Part shown: positions 1 to 8,117 of the stretch, in pieces
Layout: every line of letters starts with the position of its first letter
Numbering within the stretch: the stretch's first letter is position 1
Origin: Helicobacter mesocricetorum
Lineage (GTDB): Bacteria; Campylobacterota; Campylobacteria; Campylobacterales; Helicobacteraceae
DNA: 56,261 bases
Direction: 5' to 3'
NCBI RefSeq assembly: GCF_900198605.1
Contig: NZ_FZPJ01000038.1
Coordinates: forward strand, 1-56,261
The notes under the pieces: generated by a model
Seen by the model: the letters and a program-made list of their open reading frames with translations, nothing else
Told to the model about the DNA's origin: nothing
Databases searched by the model: none
Made by a program: the position numbers and the translations under genes

Positions 1-151
1 GGGCCGGTGCTTTTACACTCCAATTTCCGTTATTGTTTTGGAAGTTGTTCGTAAAACCTGTATTATTTGTAATATCTACCGCATAGGCTGCAATAGAAAC
101 CAAAACACTAAAGCCAATCAAGGCTCTTGATGCGATTAATGAAAATTTCAT
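1..151 (-). CDS. N-terminal fragment of a secreted or surface protein (runs off window)
   Basis: The first 50 codons of a minus-strand gene are present. The N-terminus has a basic start, a hydrophobic core (SRALIGFSVLVSIAAYA) and a signal-peptidase-like AYA site, followed by an Asn/Gly/Thr-rich segment (VDITNNTGFTNN). This composition is typical of the start of autotransporters or other beta-helical surface proteins, but the rest lies outside the window. An AAGGAG ribosome binding site sits 7 bases before the ATG. Two 12-base G tracts (coding sense) lie upstream, suggesting on/off or graded expression. Seen: signal peptide, RBS, tracts. Inferred: surface location. Confidence 0.7.
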   Translation of the reverse strand, partial: MKFSLIASRALIGFSVLVSIAAYAVDITNNTGFTNNFQNNNGNWSVKAPA

Positions 152-188
152 TGATACTCCTTAATTTTTAATGGGGTTGCGATTATTG

Positions 189-230
189 CCCCCCCCCCCC
201 TAATTTTTTGCTTAATTGCCCCCCCCCCCC
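189..230. repeat. Two tandem 12-base poly-C tracts (simple sequence contingency loci)
   Basis: C runs occupy 189-200 and 219-230. Each is preceded by AATTG or ATTG and they are spaced 30 bases apart. They lie in the leader or promoter of the minus-strand surface-protein gene starting at 151, where they read as poly-G. Tracts this long change length by slipped-strand mispairing in Helicobacter and Campylobacter. Their position outside the coding region predicts an effect on transcription or leader structure rather than on reading frame. Confidence 0.85.
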
Positions 231-253
231 ACATTTTTATGAAAATTTTAAAA

Positions 254-262
254 ATAGTAACA
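254..262 (-). promoter_or_regulatory. Candidate extended -10 promoter for the surface-protein gene
   Basis: The minus strand reads TGTTACTAT here, an extended -10 element in an AT-rich context. If used, both G tracts would lie in the transcribed leader. An alternative -10 (AATAAT, plus-strand 182-187) would instead put one tract inside the promoter spacer. The sequence alone does not decide between them. Confidence 0.35.
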
Positions 263-368
263 TTTAAGGAAGTTTTAAATTTCTTAAATAGGGCTTGTAG
301 AGGGAGGGGTTCAATAAAGATTTGGGTTAAAGTTAAGTCTTTGGGGGTTTTTTGATGGTTGGTTTGTT

Positions 369-1049
369 TTATTGCAAGGAATCCTTATAAGCAGAAATAT
401 CGGGTTGGAGTTTGTAGATTTTGTTTTTTAATCGCACTAATAATCCTGTATCAATGAGTTGTCTAAAAGTCTTTACAACGGTAGGTTTGCTGACATTGAT
501 TTGCTCGACAATATCTTCATAAGAACCATAAAAGATATTTTCTTTATCGCTATGTTCAATTAGGTATTTGATGATTTCTATTTTTCTGCCCCCGACAAAA
601 ACAGAGATAGCGTTTAATAAGACATTTTTTGCATCGAGTTGTTTGGCTTGAAACTTTGGCAAAGTAGCCTTTAAAATGGTTTTTAAAATATCTTCTATGT
701 CAATGGGCTTTAGGATATATCCATCTACTCTTAATTCTATACAATCAAGTAAATATTGGGTTTCTGTATGCGCTGTGGCGACAATTACTGCTATGTCCCA
801 TAGGGGATTTTTCTTAATCTCTTTAATAAGATTAATGCCATTTAGTTTTGGCATTAAAATATCAGTAATCACTAAATCAATATTTTGTGTTTTTAGAATC
901 TCTAAGGCTTCTTTTCCGTTTCTAGCTGTGAAAAACTCTTTTACATAGTCTTCTAAAGCCATTTTTGCTAATTTTAAAATATCTTCTTCATCTTCTACAT
1001 AGAGGATTTTTAGCTTTTTTAAGAGTGCTTCATTGTTTTTTGTGGGCAT
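369..1049 (-). CDS. Two-component response regulator with winged-helix output
   Basis: This is a 226-residue regulator. The receiver domain (about 1-125) has the acidic pair in YVEDEED, the phospho-acceptor Asp63 in VITDILMP, Thr92 and Lys114 in LKPID. The C-terminal part (about 150-226) contains a winged helix-turn-helix (EDIVEQINVSKPTVVKTFRQ) that looks more like plasmid RepL/MarR-type wings than OmpR or NarL output domains. It lies 16 bases downstream of the histidine kinase gene on the same strand, so the two are almost certainly cotranscribed partners. The signal and targets are unknown. Confidence 0.88.
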   Translation of the reverse strand: MPTKNNEALLKKLKILYVEDEEDILKLAKMALEDYVKEFFTARNGKEALEILKTQNIDLVITDILMPKLNGINLIKEIKKNPLWDIAVIVATAHTETQYLLDCIELRVDGYILKPIDIEDILKTILKATLPKFQAKQLDAKNVLLNAISVFVGGRKIEIIKYLIEHSDKENIFYGSYEDIVEQINVSKPTVVKTFRQLIDTGLLVRLKNKIYKLQPDISAYKDSLQ

Positions 1050-1065
1050 TTTGTCTTCCTAAATT

Positions 1066-2658
1066 TTATTCATCATTTTCATTGTTTTTTGTGGGGATAG
1101 AAATGATAAACTGCGCCCCATAAAAATCGTTTTCTAAAACCTCATAAGGTTGTGGTAGCATTGGTAATGTCGCTCTCCAATAGGTGTTTTTTACTTCAAT
1201 ACTGCCTTGCATTTGCTTTTCGATGATTTGTTTAGACATATAAAGTCCAATTCCTGTTCCAACGGATTTATGCTTGGTTGTGAAGTAGGGTTCAAAGATT
1301 TTTTGAATATCATCAAGCTTTACTCCCCCTGCATTATCCATAAAAAATATTCTAACATAATCTTTTTGGTTTATTTGTTCTTCAATGGCAAGAATGAGAA
1401 TTTTAGGATTTGGTATTTTGCGCTCTTTTAAGACATCTTGAGAGTTTTTAATGAGGTTTAAAATCACTTGCGAAAAAGCATTTTTATACCCATAAAGTAT
1501 GGTTGTTTGGGGGCATAATATGTTTAAATCTATTTCATCTTGTTTTAAAAAAGCATCTACAAGGGAGACAGAATCTTCTATATTTTCTTTGAGATTAAAA
1601 GATTCCTTTTGGCTAGAATTATGAAAAAAATTCCGAAAATCCTCAATGGTTCTTGACATTTTTTTGGCAATTTTTAATCCATCTTCTACTTGCGTATCGA
1701 TAAAATCTTTCGTGAGTTTTCCATTTTGGGATTTGACTTTGAAAGTTTGGATAAGCAACATAAGGGCGTTTAAGGGTTGTCTCCATTGGTGGGCTATATT
1801 CCCTATCATTTCTCCCATACTTGCTAGTCTTGCTTGTTGATACATAATTTGGTCTTTTTTGCGACTCTCTAAAACTTCTTTTTCGATGGTTTCTTGTAAG
1901 GAATTATTGAGATTTTGTAACTCTTTAGTTTTTTCTTTGACTTTTGATTCTAAGAGCATATGGAGGGTTTTGATATTTTTTAAAATTAAAAAGCTTAACA
2001 ATAAAGTAATCAGCATAATAAGGCACATAATGCCTAAAACTACTTTGTGGAGTATGCTATGGAGTATGTTATTACGTTCTTTTTCTATTTCAATAAGCTT
2101 AAGGTTGTTGCTTATAATCTTAGAGATTTGTCTATTTAGCTGGTAGATAGAGATTTTTAAGGATTCTTCTTGGATGTTTTCTCCCTCTAAGATACCATCA
2201 AGTAGGGTTAAAAAGTCTTGGATTTGTAGATTTAGGTTTTGTGAGTTTTCTAAGTTTCTCTCTAGGATATTGGTTTCTTTAGTGATTTTGGTTTCTTGAT
2301 TAAAGAAATGATAAATTTTAAGCCCGAGTTCTCTAAGGATATTTTGGTTGGTTAAGTGGGTTTGGAATTGTTGATAGTTTGCCCAAATTTGTTTAATTTT
2401 CTCTTGATTTTCTAAAAAGAAAACCTTTCCTTCTTGTGTGGAGGGTAGATTCTGTGTTTGATTGATGATTTGCCGAATTTCTTCGAGTTCTACTAAAGAA
2501 TGATTGTATTGCGTAAAAAGTATATCATAGTCATATTTTAAACTAAAATAGAAAATATAAGAGATAATGGCTAAGGACAATAAACCACAAGCAATATTAA
2601 AGACTAAAATGCGTGCTTTTGCCTCTAAAGAAGTTCCAAAGAGTTTTGTTTTTCCCAA
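1066..2658 (-). CDS. Membrane sensor histidine kinase
   Basis: This is a 530-residue kinase with transmembrane segments at about 17-39 and 205-227 enclosing a helical periplasmic sensor region. The dimerisation/H-box is GNIAHQWRQPLNAL with the phospho-accepting His290; the HQWRQPLN form is common in epsilonproteobacterial kinases. The ATPase domain shows an N box (ILNLIKNSQD), G1 (DNAGG) and G2 (GTGIGLYMSK). It is followed by its response regulator at 369-1049. The periplasmic segment is coiled-coil-like and no known ligand-binding fold is recognisable, so the stimulus cannot be named. Confidence 0.9.
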   Translation of the reverse strand: MGKTKLFGTSLEAKARILVFNIACGLLSLAIISYIFYFSLKYDYDILFTQYNHSLVELEEIRQIINQTQNLPSTQEGKVFFLENQEKIKQIWANYQQFQTHLTNQNILRELGLKIYHFFNQETKITKETNILERNLENSQNLNLQIQDFLTLLDGILEGENIQEESLKISIYQLNRQISKIISNNLKLIEIEKERNNILHSILHKVVLGIMCLIMLITLLLSFLILKNIKTLHMLLESKVKEKTKELQNLNNSLQETIEKEVLESRKKDQIMYQQARLASMGEMIGNIAHQWRQPLNALMLLIQTFKVKSQNGKLTKDFIDTQVEDGLKIAKKMSRTIEDFRNFFHNSSQKESFNLKENIEDSVSLVDAFLKQDEIDLNILCPQTTILYGYKNAFSQVILNLIKNSQDVLKERKIPNPKILILAIEEQINQKDYVRIFFMDNAGGVKLDDIQKIFEPYFTTKHKSVGTGIGLYMSKQIIEKQMQGSIEVKNTYWRATLPMLPQPYEVLENDFYGAQFIISIPTKNNENDE

Positions 2659-2735
2659 GTTTTAACCCCTATGAGATTTTTAGAATTTTATCCTAAAAAA
2701 AACTTTAGTTTAATAATTTTTTTATACAAAAAGTG

Positions 2736-2767
2736 TATGATTGCATTCAAACCTAAAAATTAGGTTT
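2736..2767 (+). promoter_or_regulatory. Promoter and 5' leader hairpin of the cytochrome c gene
   Basis: An extended -10 element (TGTATGAT, hexamer TATGAT at 2736-2741) lies about 60 bases upstream of the cytochrome gene. A perfect 8-bp inverted repeat (AAACCTAA at 2749-2756, TTAGGTTT at 2760-2767) would form at the very 5' end of the transcript, a place where hairpins often stabilise mRNA. Confidence 0.5.
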
Positions 2768-2797
2768 AAATCTTGAAAAAGAAACAAGGAGAACATT

Positions 2798-3112
2798 ATG
2801 AAAAAAGTTCTATTAAGCTTAGTTTTAGCTACTGGTTATTTAATGGCTGCTGATGGTGCTGAACTCTATAAAAAATGTATAGCCTGTCATGGAGTTAATG
2901 GGGATAAAGTGGCTCCTGGAAGTAAAGGCGGAGTTACGATTGGTGGTATGGATAAAGCAAGGTTAATTGAGCAACTTCACGGATATGCAGCAGGGACAGC
3001 GGATAATGGTGGTGCAAAGGCTATTATGTATGCAAATATGAAAAACTGGAAATTCTCCGATGCGGATATTGAAGCCGTAGCAGATTATATTTCAAAACTC
3101 CCTAAAAAATAA
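2798..3112 (+). CDS. Periplasmic class I c-type cytochrome (c553-like)
   Basis: This is a 104-residue small electron carrier. A signal peptide (KKVLLSLVLATGYLMA) is followed by the haem-binding motif Cys27-Ile-Ala-Cys30-His31. A Met in YANMKNW (about 81) is the likely sixth haem ligand. Size and motif order match the cytochrome c553 family, which passes electrons from the bc1 complex to terminal oxidases in Helicobacter and Campylobacter. A good AAGGAGA ribosome binding site precedes the ATG. It has its own promoter; a weak GC hairpin separates it from alr 24 bases downstream. Confidence 0.92.
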   Translation: MKKVLLSLVLATGYLMAADGAELYKKCIACHGVNGDKVAPGSKGGVTIGGMDKARLIEQLHGYAAGTADNGGAKAIMYANMKNWKFSDADIEAVADYISKLPKK

Positions 3113-3116
3113 TTTT

Positions 3117-3131
3117 CCCCTCTATTTGGGG
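3117..3131 (+). terminator. Short GC hairpin between cytochrome c and alr (possible attenuator)
   Basis: CCCC, a 7-base loop and GGGG lie between the cytochrome stop codon and the alr start. There is no T-run after it, so it would be a weak or partial terminator at most. The GGGG arm also overlaps the only purine-rich RBS candidate for alr. Confidence 0.3.
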
Positions 3132-3136
3132 ATGAT

Positions 3137-4213
3137 ATGCCTTATATAAAGATACATTCACAGAATTTTTTTGATAATTTTCATACGCTTTGTCAAGTAA
3201 TATCTCCTAATAATCCCCAAAGGCTTGCTATTGTTTTAAAAGATAATGCTTATGGGCACGGACTAAAAGAAATGGCAAGTTTGGCTAAAGAATGTGGGAT
3301 TATCTCTTGTTTTGTTAAAAACATTCAAGAATCTTTACAGATTGTGGAGTTTTTTCCACATATTAGTATTTTATATCCAAATCCTTTAGAGCATTCCCCA
3401 CTTTTTAGGCAATGTTTGGAATCTCCTAATATTTATTTTTGTATTTCTAGCTTAGAGAAATTGCAAGATTATCCACCTTTTAGCAGGATTGAATTAAAGA
3501 TTAATACAGGGATGAATCGTAATGGAATTGCCTATAATCACTTAAAGGAAGCTTTTGAGGTTATTATTAAAAATAAATTACAGCTCATAGGAGTCTTTAC
3601 GCATAATGGCTTTGGGGATAACTTTGGTTGTGAGTTTTACGCACAAAATGCTACATTTTTGGAGGTTAAAAAAGAAGTTTTAAAACTTTGTGAGAAACAT
3701 TCTCTGCCTAAGCCTCGCTTTCACTCTCTTTGCTCTTCAGCAGGGCTAAGGGCTAATACAGATTGTAATATTCCTCAATCTCTACAAGATGATTGCTATC
3801 GCATTGGCATTGCCTTTTATGGATATTTATGCCAAGAAGAGATTTTAAGTATTCCTCTATCTTTAAAGCCCGTAGCCTCCCTTTGGGCAAAAAAGATTTC
3901 TTCAAGGAATCTCAAAAAGGGAGAGAGGGTAGGTTATGGAGGGGCTTCTACCTTAAGTAGAGATTGTGTGGTTAGCACTTATGATATTGGTTATGGGGAT
4001 GGGCTTTTTCGCTTAAGGGAGGGAATGGAACTTTATACCAAAGAGGGTTTTAAGATTTTACCCCCTGCTTCTATGGATTGCATTAGTGTAGAGAGCGAAG
4101 AAGAAGAAATTTGTGTGTTTGATGATGTAAAGAAATGGGCGGAAGCTTTTCATACTATTCCTTATGAGATTCTAACCCATTTGCATCCTTACATACCTAA
4201 AAAGATAATATAA
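3137..4213 (+). CDS. alr: Alanine racemase
   Basis: This 358-residue PLP enzyme interconverts L- and D-alanine and supplies D-Ala for peptidoglycan. The PLP lysine is Lys35 in LKDNAYGHG (most homologues have KANAYGHG), and the second catalytic base is Tyr267 in RVGYGGAS. Arg222 in YRIGIAFYGY contacts the cofactor in the family. It is followed closely by ddl, so D-Ala production and its ligation are encoded together. From memory, alr and ddl are not adjacent in H. pylori, so this juxtaposition is a local arrangement. Confidence 0.93.
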   Translation: MPYIKIHSQNFFDNFHTLCQVISPNNPQRLAIVLKDNAYGHGLKEMASLAKECGIISCFVKNIQESLQIVEFFPHISILYPNPLEHSPLFRQCLESPNIYFCISSLEKLQDYPPFSRIELKINTGMNRNGIAYNHLKEAFEVIIKNKLQLIGVFTHNGFGDNFGCEFYAQNATFLEVKKEVLKLCEKHSLPKPRFHSLCSSAGLRANTDCNIPQSLQDDCYRIGIAFYGYLCQEEILSIPLSLKPVASLWAKKISSRNLKKGERVGYGGASTLSRDCVVSTYDIGYGDGLFRLREGMELYTKEGFKILPPASMDCISVESEEEEICVFDDVKKWAEAFHTIPYEILTHLHPYIPKKII

Positions 4214-4253
4214 ATGGTATTATTGCGTTATTAATCTCTTGATAAGGAAAGTT

Positions 4254-5288
4254 GTGAATCTTTGTCTTTTATTTGGTGGAAAGACCTATGAACATGAAAT
4301 TAGTATCGTGAGCGCAATTGCTTTGAAAAAGCTTCTTTTAAATCTGAATTTTTTTATTTTTTTAGACGATAGACATTGTTTTTATCTCATTCCTGCTGAT
4401 AAAATGCAATCTAAGTTTTTTAGCTCCAAAGCTTACCAAAAGGAAAAACAAATCTATCCCAAACAAGGGGGATTTTTTTATAAAACCCTATGGGGCGAAA
4501 AGCCTTTAGAACTTCCTGTGATTTTAAACCTTATCCACGGCTTTGATGGGGAAGATGGAGTAATTGCCTCACTTTTAGAATTTTATAATATTCCTTTTAT
4601 TGGACCTAGAAACCCTGCTTGTGTTTTAAGCTGTGATAAAGAGCTTACGAAGATTTATGCTAAAAGTCGTGGCATACCAACTTTAGATTATAAGATTTTT
4701 TATAAAGGAGATACCCTTAATGGGGTGGATTATCCTTTGATTATCAAACCTGCAAGACTTGGTAGCTCATTAGGCATTGCTATTGCAAAATCTCAAGAAG
4801 AGCTGCAATATGCGCTAGAACAAGCTTTTGAATATGATGATAAAGTTGTCATAGAACCCTTTTTTAATAATATTAAGGAATACAATTTAGCGGGTTACAA
4901 AGCTAAAGATGGTATGCACTTTTCTTTTATTGAAGAACCACAAAAAAAAGAAATTTTGGATTTTGAGAAAAAATATCTTGATTTTGCACGGACACAACAA
5001 ACCAAAGAAGCAGATATTAATGAGGCTTTAAAACAATCCTTGCAAGAAGCTTTTCAAAGGATTTATGAGAATTGTTTTGAGGGGGCTTTAATTCGTTGTG
5101 ATTTTTTTGTGCGAGAAAATGAAGTGTATCTCAATGAGATTAATCCCATACCTGGGAGTTTAGCGAATTATTTATTCCAAGATTTTTATAAAGATTTACA
5201 AATTCTTGCACAAAATCTCCCAACGCAAAAGGATATTAAAGTCTCTTATGAATTCTTGCATAAAATCCATTTTGCTAAAGGCAAATAG
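4254..5288 (+). CDS. ddl: D-alanine--D-alanine ligase
   Basis: An ATP-grasp ligase of about 344 residues that makes D-Ala-D-Ala for MurF. The N-terminus (LCLLFGGKTYEHEIS) has the family's FGG..EHEIS signature, with nucleotide- and Mg-binding residues in the central and C-terminal lobes (GALIRCDFF, LNEINPIPG). An upstream in-frame TTG at 4239 is possible, but the GTG at 4254 has AGGA at proper spacing and matches the family's N-terminus, so I use 4254. It overlaps the next gene by one base (TAGTG). Confidence 0.92.
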   Translation: MNLCLLFGGKTYEHEISIVSAIALKKLLLNLNFFIFLDDRHCFYLIPADKMQSKFFSSKAYQKEKQIYPKQGGFFYKTLWGEKPLELPVILNLIHGFDGEDGVIASLLEFYNIPFIGPRNPACVLSCDKELTKIYAKSRGIPTLDYKIFYKGDTLNGVDYPLIIKPARLGSSLGIAIAKSQEELQYALEQAFEYDDKVVIEPFFNNIKEYNLAGYKAKDGMHFSFIEEPQKKEILDFEKKYLDFARTQQTKEADINEALKQSLQEAFQRIYENCFEGALIRCDFFVRENEVYLNEINPIPGSLANYLFQDFYKDLQILAQNLPTQKDIKVSYEFLHKIHFAKGK

Positions 5289-6019
5289 TGGCTCAAAAGA
5301 CATTGGTATTTAGAGGTGAAGTTTTTGGAATCTCCTATGAGTTTGTGAATTTTGATCTTTGCAAGACATTGATTTTTTTGCATGGTTGGGGTTCTAATAA
5401 GGCTTTGATGAAACAGGCTTTTCAAGACTGCTTTAAAGAGTATCGGCATTTATATATTGATATGCCCGGATTTGGAAAATCTACCCTCCCACCCTTTGGG
5501 CTTACCTCTAAGGATTATCAAGAGATTTTATCCCTTTTTTTACAGGACTTAAAGATAGAGCCTTTTGCAATCTTTGGGCATAGTTTTGGTGGGAAGATTG
5601 CAACTTTATTAAATCCCCCACGATTGATTTTGTTAAGTAGTGCTGGGATTTTGCTACCTAAGCCTTTTTCTGTAACTTCTAAGATTAGGATAACCAAGAT
5701 TCTTCATAAAAGCTTTCCTTATTTGCATAATCACCTTAAAGATTTTTTACGCTCTAAGGATATTGCTGGGATGGAAGAAGTTATGTATCAAACTTTAAAA
5801 AATGTCGTGGATGAAGATTTTTCAGAGATTTTTGCAAACTTTCATAAGAAAGCTTGGATTTTTTGGGGGGAAGATGATAAGGTAACCCCCCTATATGCGG
5901 GAGAAAAGATACATTCTTTAATTAAAGATTCAAGCTTTATTCCTCTAAAAGGAGATCATTATTTTTGTTTAACCCAGGCAAAAGCTATCGAAGCTACTCT
6001 TCTTGGAGCATTTTCTTAA
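5288..6019 (+). CDS. Alpha/beta hydrolase
   Basis: A 243-residue alpha/beta-hydrolase-fold protein. The oxyanion region is HGWGSNK, the nucleophile Ser sits in GHSFGG, the acid is in WGEDDKVTP and the catalytic His is in KGDHYFC, so the triad is complete. It starts with GTG overlapping the ddl stop, with AAAGG upstream, so translation is coupled. The order ddl-hydrolase-murF matches the H. pylori HP0738-HP0740 block as I remember it. The substrate is unknown; the conserved position suggests an envelope-related ester or amide. Confidence 0.85.
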   Translation: MAQKTLVFRGEVFGISYEFVNFDLCKTLIFLHGWGSNKALMKQAFQDCFKEYRHLYIDMPGFGKSTLPPFGLTSKDYQEILSLFLQDLKIEPFAIFGHSFGGKIATLLNPPRLILLSSAGILLPKPFSVTSKIRITKILHKSFPYLHNHLKDFLRSKDIAGMEEVMYQTLKNVVDEDFSEIFANFHKKAWIFWGEDDKVTPLYAGEKIHSLIKDSSFIPLKGDHYFCLTQAKAIEATLLGAFS

Positions 6020-6059
6020 AAGAATGGAGTGTTTGAGGCATTCTTTAACTTTATTTTGT

Positions 6060-6065
6060 TAGAAT
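6060..6065 (+). promoter_or_regulatory. Candidate -10 element for murF
   Basis: TGTTAGAAT is an extended -10 in the 76-base gap between the hydrolase and murF. It would give a short leader with AAGGAT as ribosome binding site. Confidence 0.45.
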
Positions 6066-6095
6066 TCCCAAATTTTAGAATCTAAGGATTAGATA

Positions 6096-7556
6096 GTGCA
6101 GAATATTGATTTTTTCATTATGACAACAAGATGGATTTTTCTTATTGCACTTGGGTATTATATTATTACAAATCTACAATGGTATCATTATAAAATTTCT
6201 CGTATTATCTTTAAGCACCATAAGCAAAAATGGCATTTATTCTATTTTATTTTGCCTATTATTTATTTTGTTTTTCTCCCCAATAATCTTTATTTTTATC
6301 TTTTGATTTATTTTTATCTTGCGTTTTTGGGGTATTGGATTTTTAATCTTAGTAATAAATTAGTCTTTACAGGAAGGGTGCTTCGGTTTTTTGGGCTTTA
6401 TATTGTTTTTATTCTTTTTAATGAACTACTTTTACTAAGTATTGCCAAATACTCTATTTTTATACAAATAGTTTATTTATTCCCCTTGCCTATCTCGCTT
6501 ACGCTTTCTTTTTTGATAGAAAAAATTTTGCTTAATCGTTATAAGAAACTTGCTCAAGACAAATTAGAGAGTATGCAAAATTTAATTATTATCGCTATTA
6601 CAGGGAGCTATGGCAAAACAAGCTTAAAGAATTTCTTACTGCAAGTTTTGCAAGAATCTTTTAAAGTTTATGCTACCCCAAGAAGCGTCAATACTCTTAC
6701 TGGTATTATTGCAGATATTAACCAAAACCTCTCACCGCTTAATGATATTTATATCGTTGAAGCTGGAGCTAGGGGATTGGGGGATATTCAAGAGATTGTT
6801 GATTTAGTGGCTCCCCAAATTGTTGTAGTGGGAAAGATTGGGGCAGCCCATATTGAATATTTTAAAGATATAGAGACAATTTATAAGGCAAAATATGAAA
6901 TTTTAGAGAGCAGACGTTTGCAACGAGTGTATATCTATAAAGAAAATATTCAACCTACGCATTGCCTTGTCCCTATTGTAAATTTTCCACAAAATGCTAG
7001 TAACATAGAAGCAACCTTAAATGGGACAGATTTTGATTTAGAAATACAAGGTCAGAAATTGCACCTAAGCACTCCAATTTTAGGGGCTTTTAATGTGATT
7101 AATCTTAGTGCAGTAATTGCTATGGCTAAAGATTTGGGTATGAAAAATGAGAGTATTATTAAGCAAATTTGCAAATTAGAGCCTATTAATCATCGTTTGA
7201 GTAAGATTGTTGTTAATGACAAGATTATTTTAGATGATAGCTATAATGGAAACCTTGATGGTATGCTTGAAGCCATTAGGCTTGCCTCTTTGCATAATGG
7301 CAGAAAAGTTATTGTTACTCCGGGTTTGGTTGAAAGCAATGAAGAATCCAATATAGTTTTGGCTAAGGCTATTGATGGCGTTTTTGGTGTCGTTATTATT
7401 ACAGGAGAATTAAATTCAAAGATTTTACAAGAGAATATTCATAATCCTCTCAAAGTTATTTTAAAAGATAAAAGCAATATTGAAGGGATTTTAAAATCCA
7501 TAGCAAAACCCGGAGATTTAATCTTGTTTGCTAATGATGCCCCAAGCTATATTTAA
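6096..7556 (+). CDS. murF: UDP-MurNAc-tripeptide--D-Ala-D-Ala ligase with N-terminal membrane domain
   Basis: A 486-residue protein in two parts. Residues 1 to about 150 contain roughly four hydrophobic membrane segments. The rest is a Mur ligase with P-loop ITGSYGKTS (168-175) and a substrate region (TPRSVNTLTGI). It adds D-Ala-D-Ala to the UDP-MurNAc-tripeptide, the last cytoplasmic peptide step. Canonical soluble MurF lacks the membrane part, so the enzyme is probably held at the inner membrane near MraY. The start is GTG with AAGGAT upstream. It sits downstream of alr-ddl, completing a D-alanine branch cluster. Confidence 0.9.
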   Translation: MQNIDFFIMTTRWIFLIALGYYIITNLQWYHYKISRIIFKHHKQKWHLFYFILPIIYFVFLPNNLYFYLLIYFYLAFLGYWIFNLSNKLVFTGRVLRFFGLYIVFILFNELLLLSIAKYSIFIQIVYLFPLPISLTLSFLIEKILLNRYKKLAQDKLESMQNLIIIAITGSYGKTSLKNFLLQVLQESFKVYATPRSVNTLTGIIADINQNLSPLNDIYIVEAGARGLGDIQEIVDLVAPQIVVVGKIGAAHIEYFKDIETIYKAKYEILESRRLQRVYIYKENIQPTHCLVPIVNFPQNASNIEATLNGTDFDLEIQGQKLHLSTPILGAFNVINLSAVIAMAKDLGMKNESIIKQICKLEPINHRLSKIVVNDKIILDDSYNGNLDGMLEAIRLASLHNGRKVIVTPGLVESNEESNIVLAKAIDGVFGVVIITGELNSKILQENIHNPLKVILKDKSNIEGILKSIAKPGDLILFANDAPSYI

Positions 7557-7595
7557 TGCAAATTTAATAGCAAGTTGTATGGAGGAATAGGAGGA

Positions 7596-8084
7596 ATGGA
7601 GTATTTATATGCACCTTGGAGGAGTGGATATTTTAAGGAAAGTCAAGAGGAATGTATTTTTTGCCAAATTTCTAAGGAGATTCTTGATACGCAAAATAGA
7701 GTCTTTTATCGCGATGATAAAATATTTTGCGTGATGAATAAGTATCCTTATGTTCCAGGGCATTTTTTGATTATTCCTCATTATCATACTGATACTCCTT
7801 GTGGTTTAAAAGAAGACATTTGGTTGCATTTGCACAGATTTGCACAAAAAGGCATAGGATTGCTTAATGAATTTGGGGCAAAGGGCATTAATATGGGAAT
7901 GAACATCCAACAGGCAGGGGGAGCGGGTATTCCAGAGCATATCCATTTGCACCTTATTCCTAGATTTTTTGGGGATACGAATTTTTTTACAACCATTGGT
8001 GATTGTAGAGCCTATGGGGTAGATTTTGAAGAGATTTATTGGAGAATAAAAGAGCTTTCTTTGAAGTATTTTGTAGGAAGCTAA
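7596..8084 (+). CDS. HIT-family nucleotide-binding protein
   Basis: This protein of about 162 residues has the histidine-triad motif HIHLHLIPR and the N-terminal MEYLYAPWR typical of bacterial HIT/FHIT-branch proteins, plus CIFC near the start. HIT proteins hydrolyse or transfer nucleoside phosphates and phosphoramidates. I choose the ATG at 7596, which follows two GGAGG boxes (7581 and 7590), over the in-frame TTG at 7575 that lacks an RBS. It lies 40 bases after murF and is probably cotranscribed. Confidence 0.87.
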   Translation: MEYLYAPWRSGYFKESQEECIFCQISKEILDTQNRVFYRDDKIFCVMNKYPYVPGHFLIIPHYHTDTPCGLKEDIWLHLHRFAQKGIGLLNEFGAKGINMGMNIQQAGGAGIPEHIHLHLIPRFFGDTNFFTTIGDCRAYGVDFEEIYWRIKELSLKYFVGS

Positions 8085-8117
8085 ATCCTTAAAATGAGTA
8101 ATTGTAGAAAGGCTATT

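Noticed and set aside
4239-4253. TTG start for ddl
   Set aside because: No ribosome binding site. GTG at 4254 has AGGA at good spacing and matches the family N-terminus.
5866-5871. G6 run in the hydrolase gene as a phase-variation tract
   Set aside because: Too short to be considered hypermutable; the gene is conserved and in frame.
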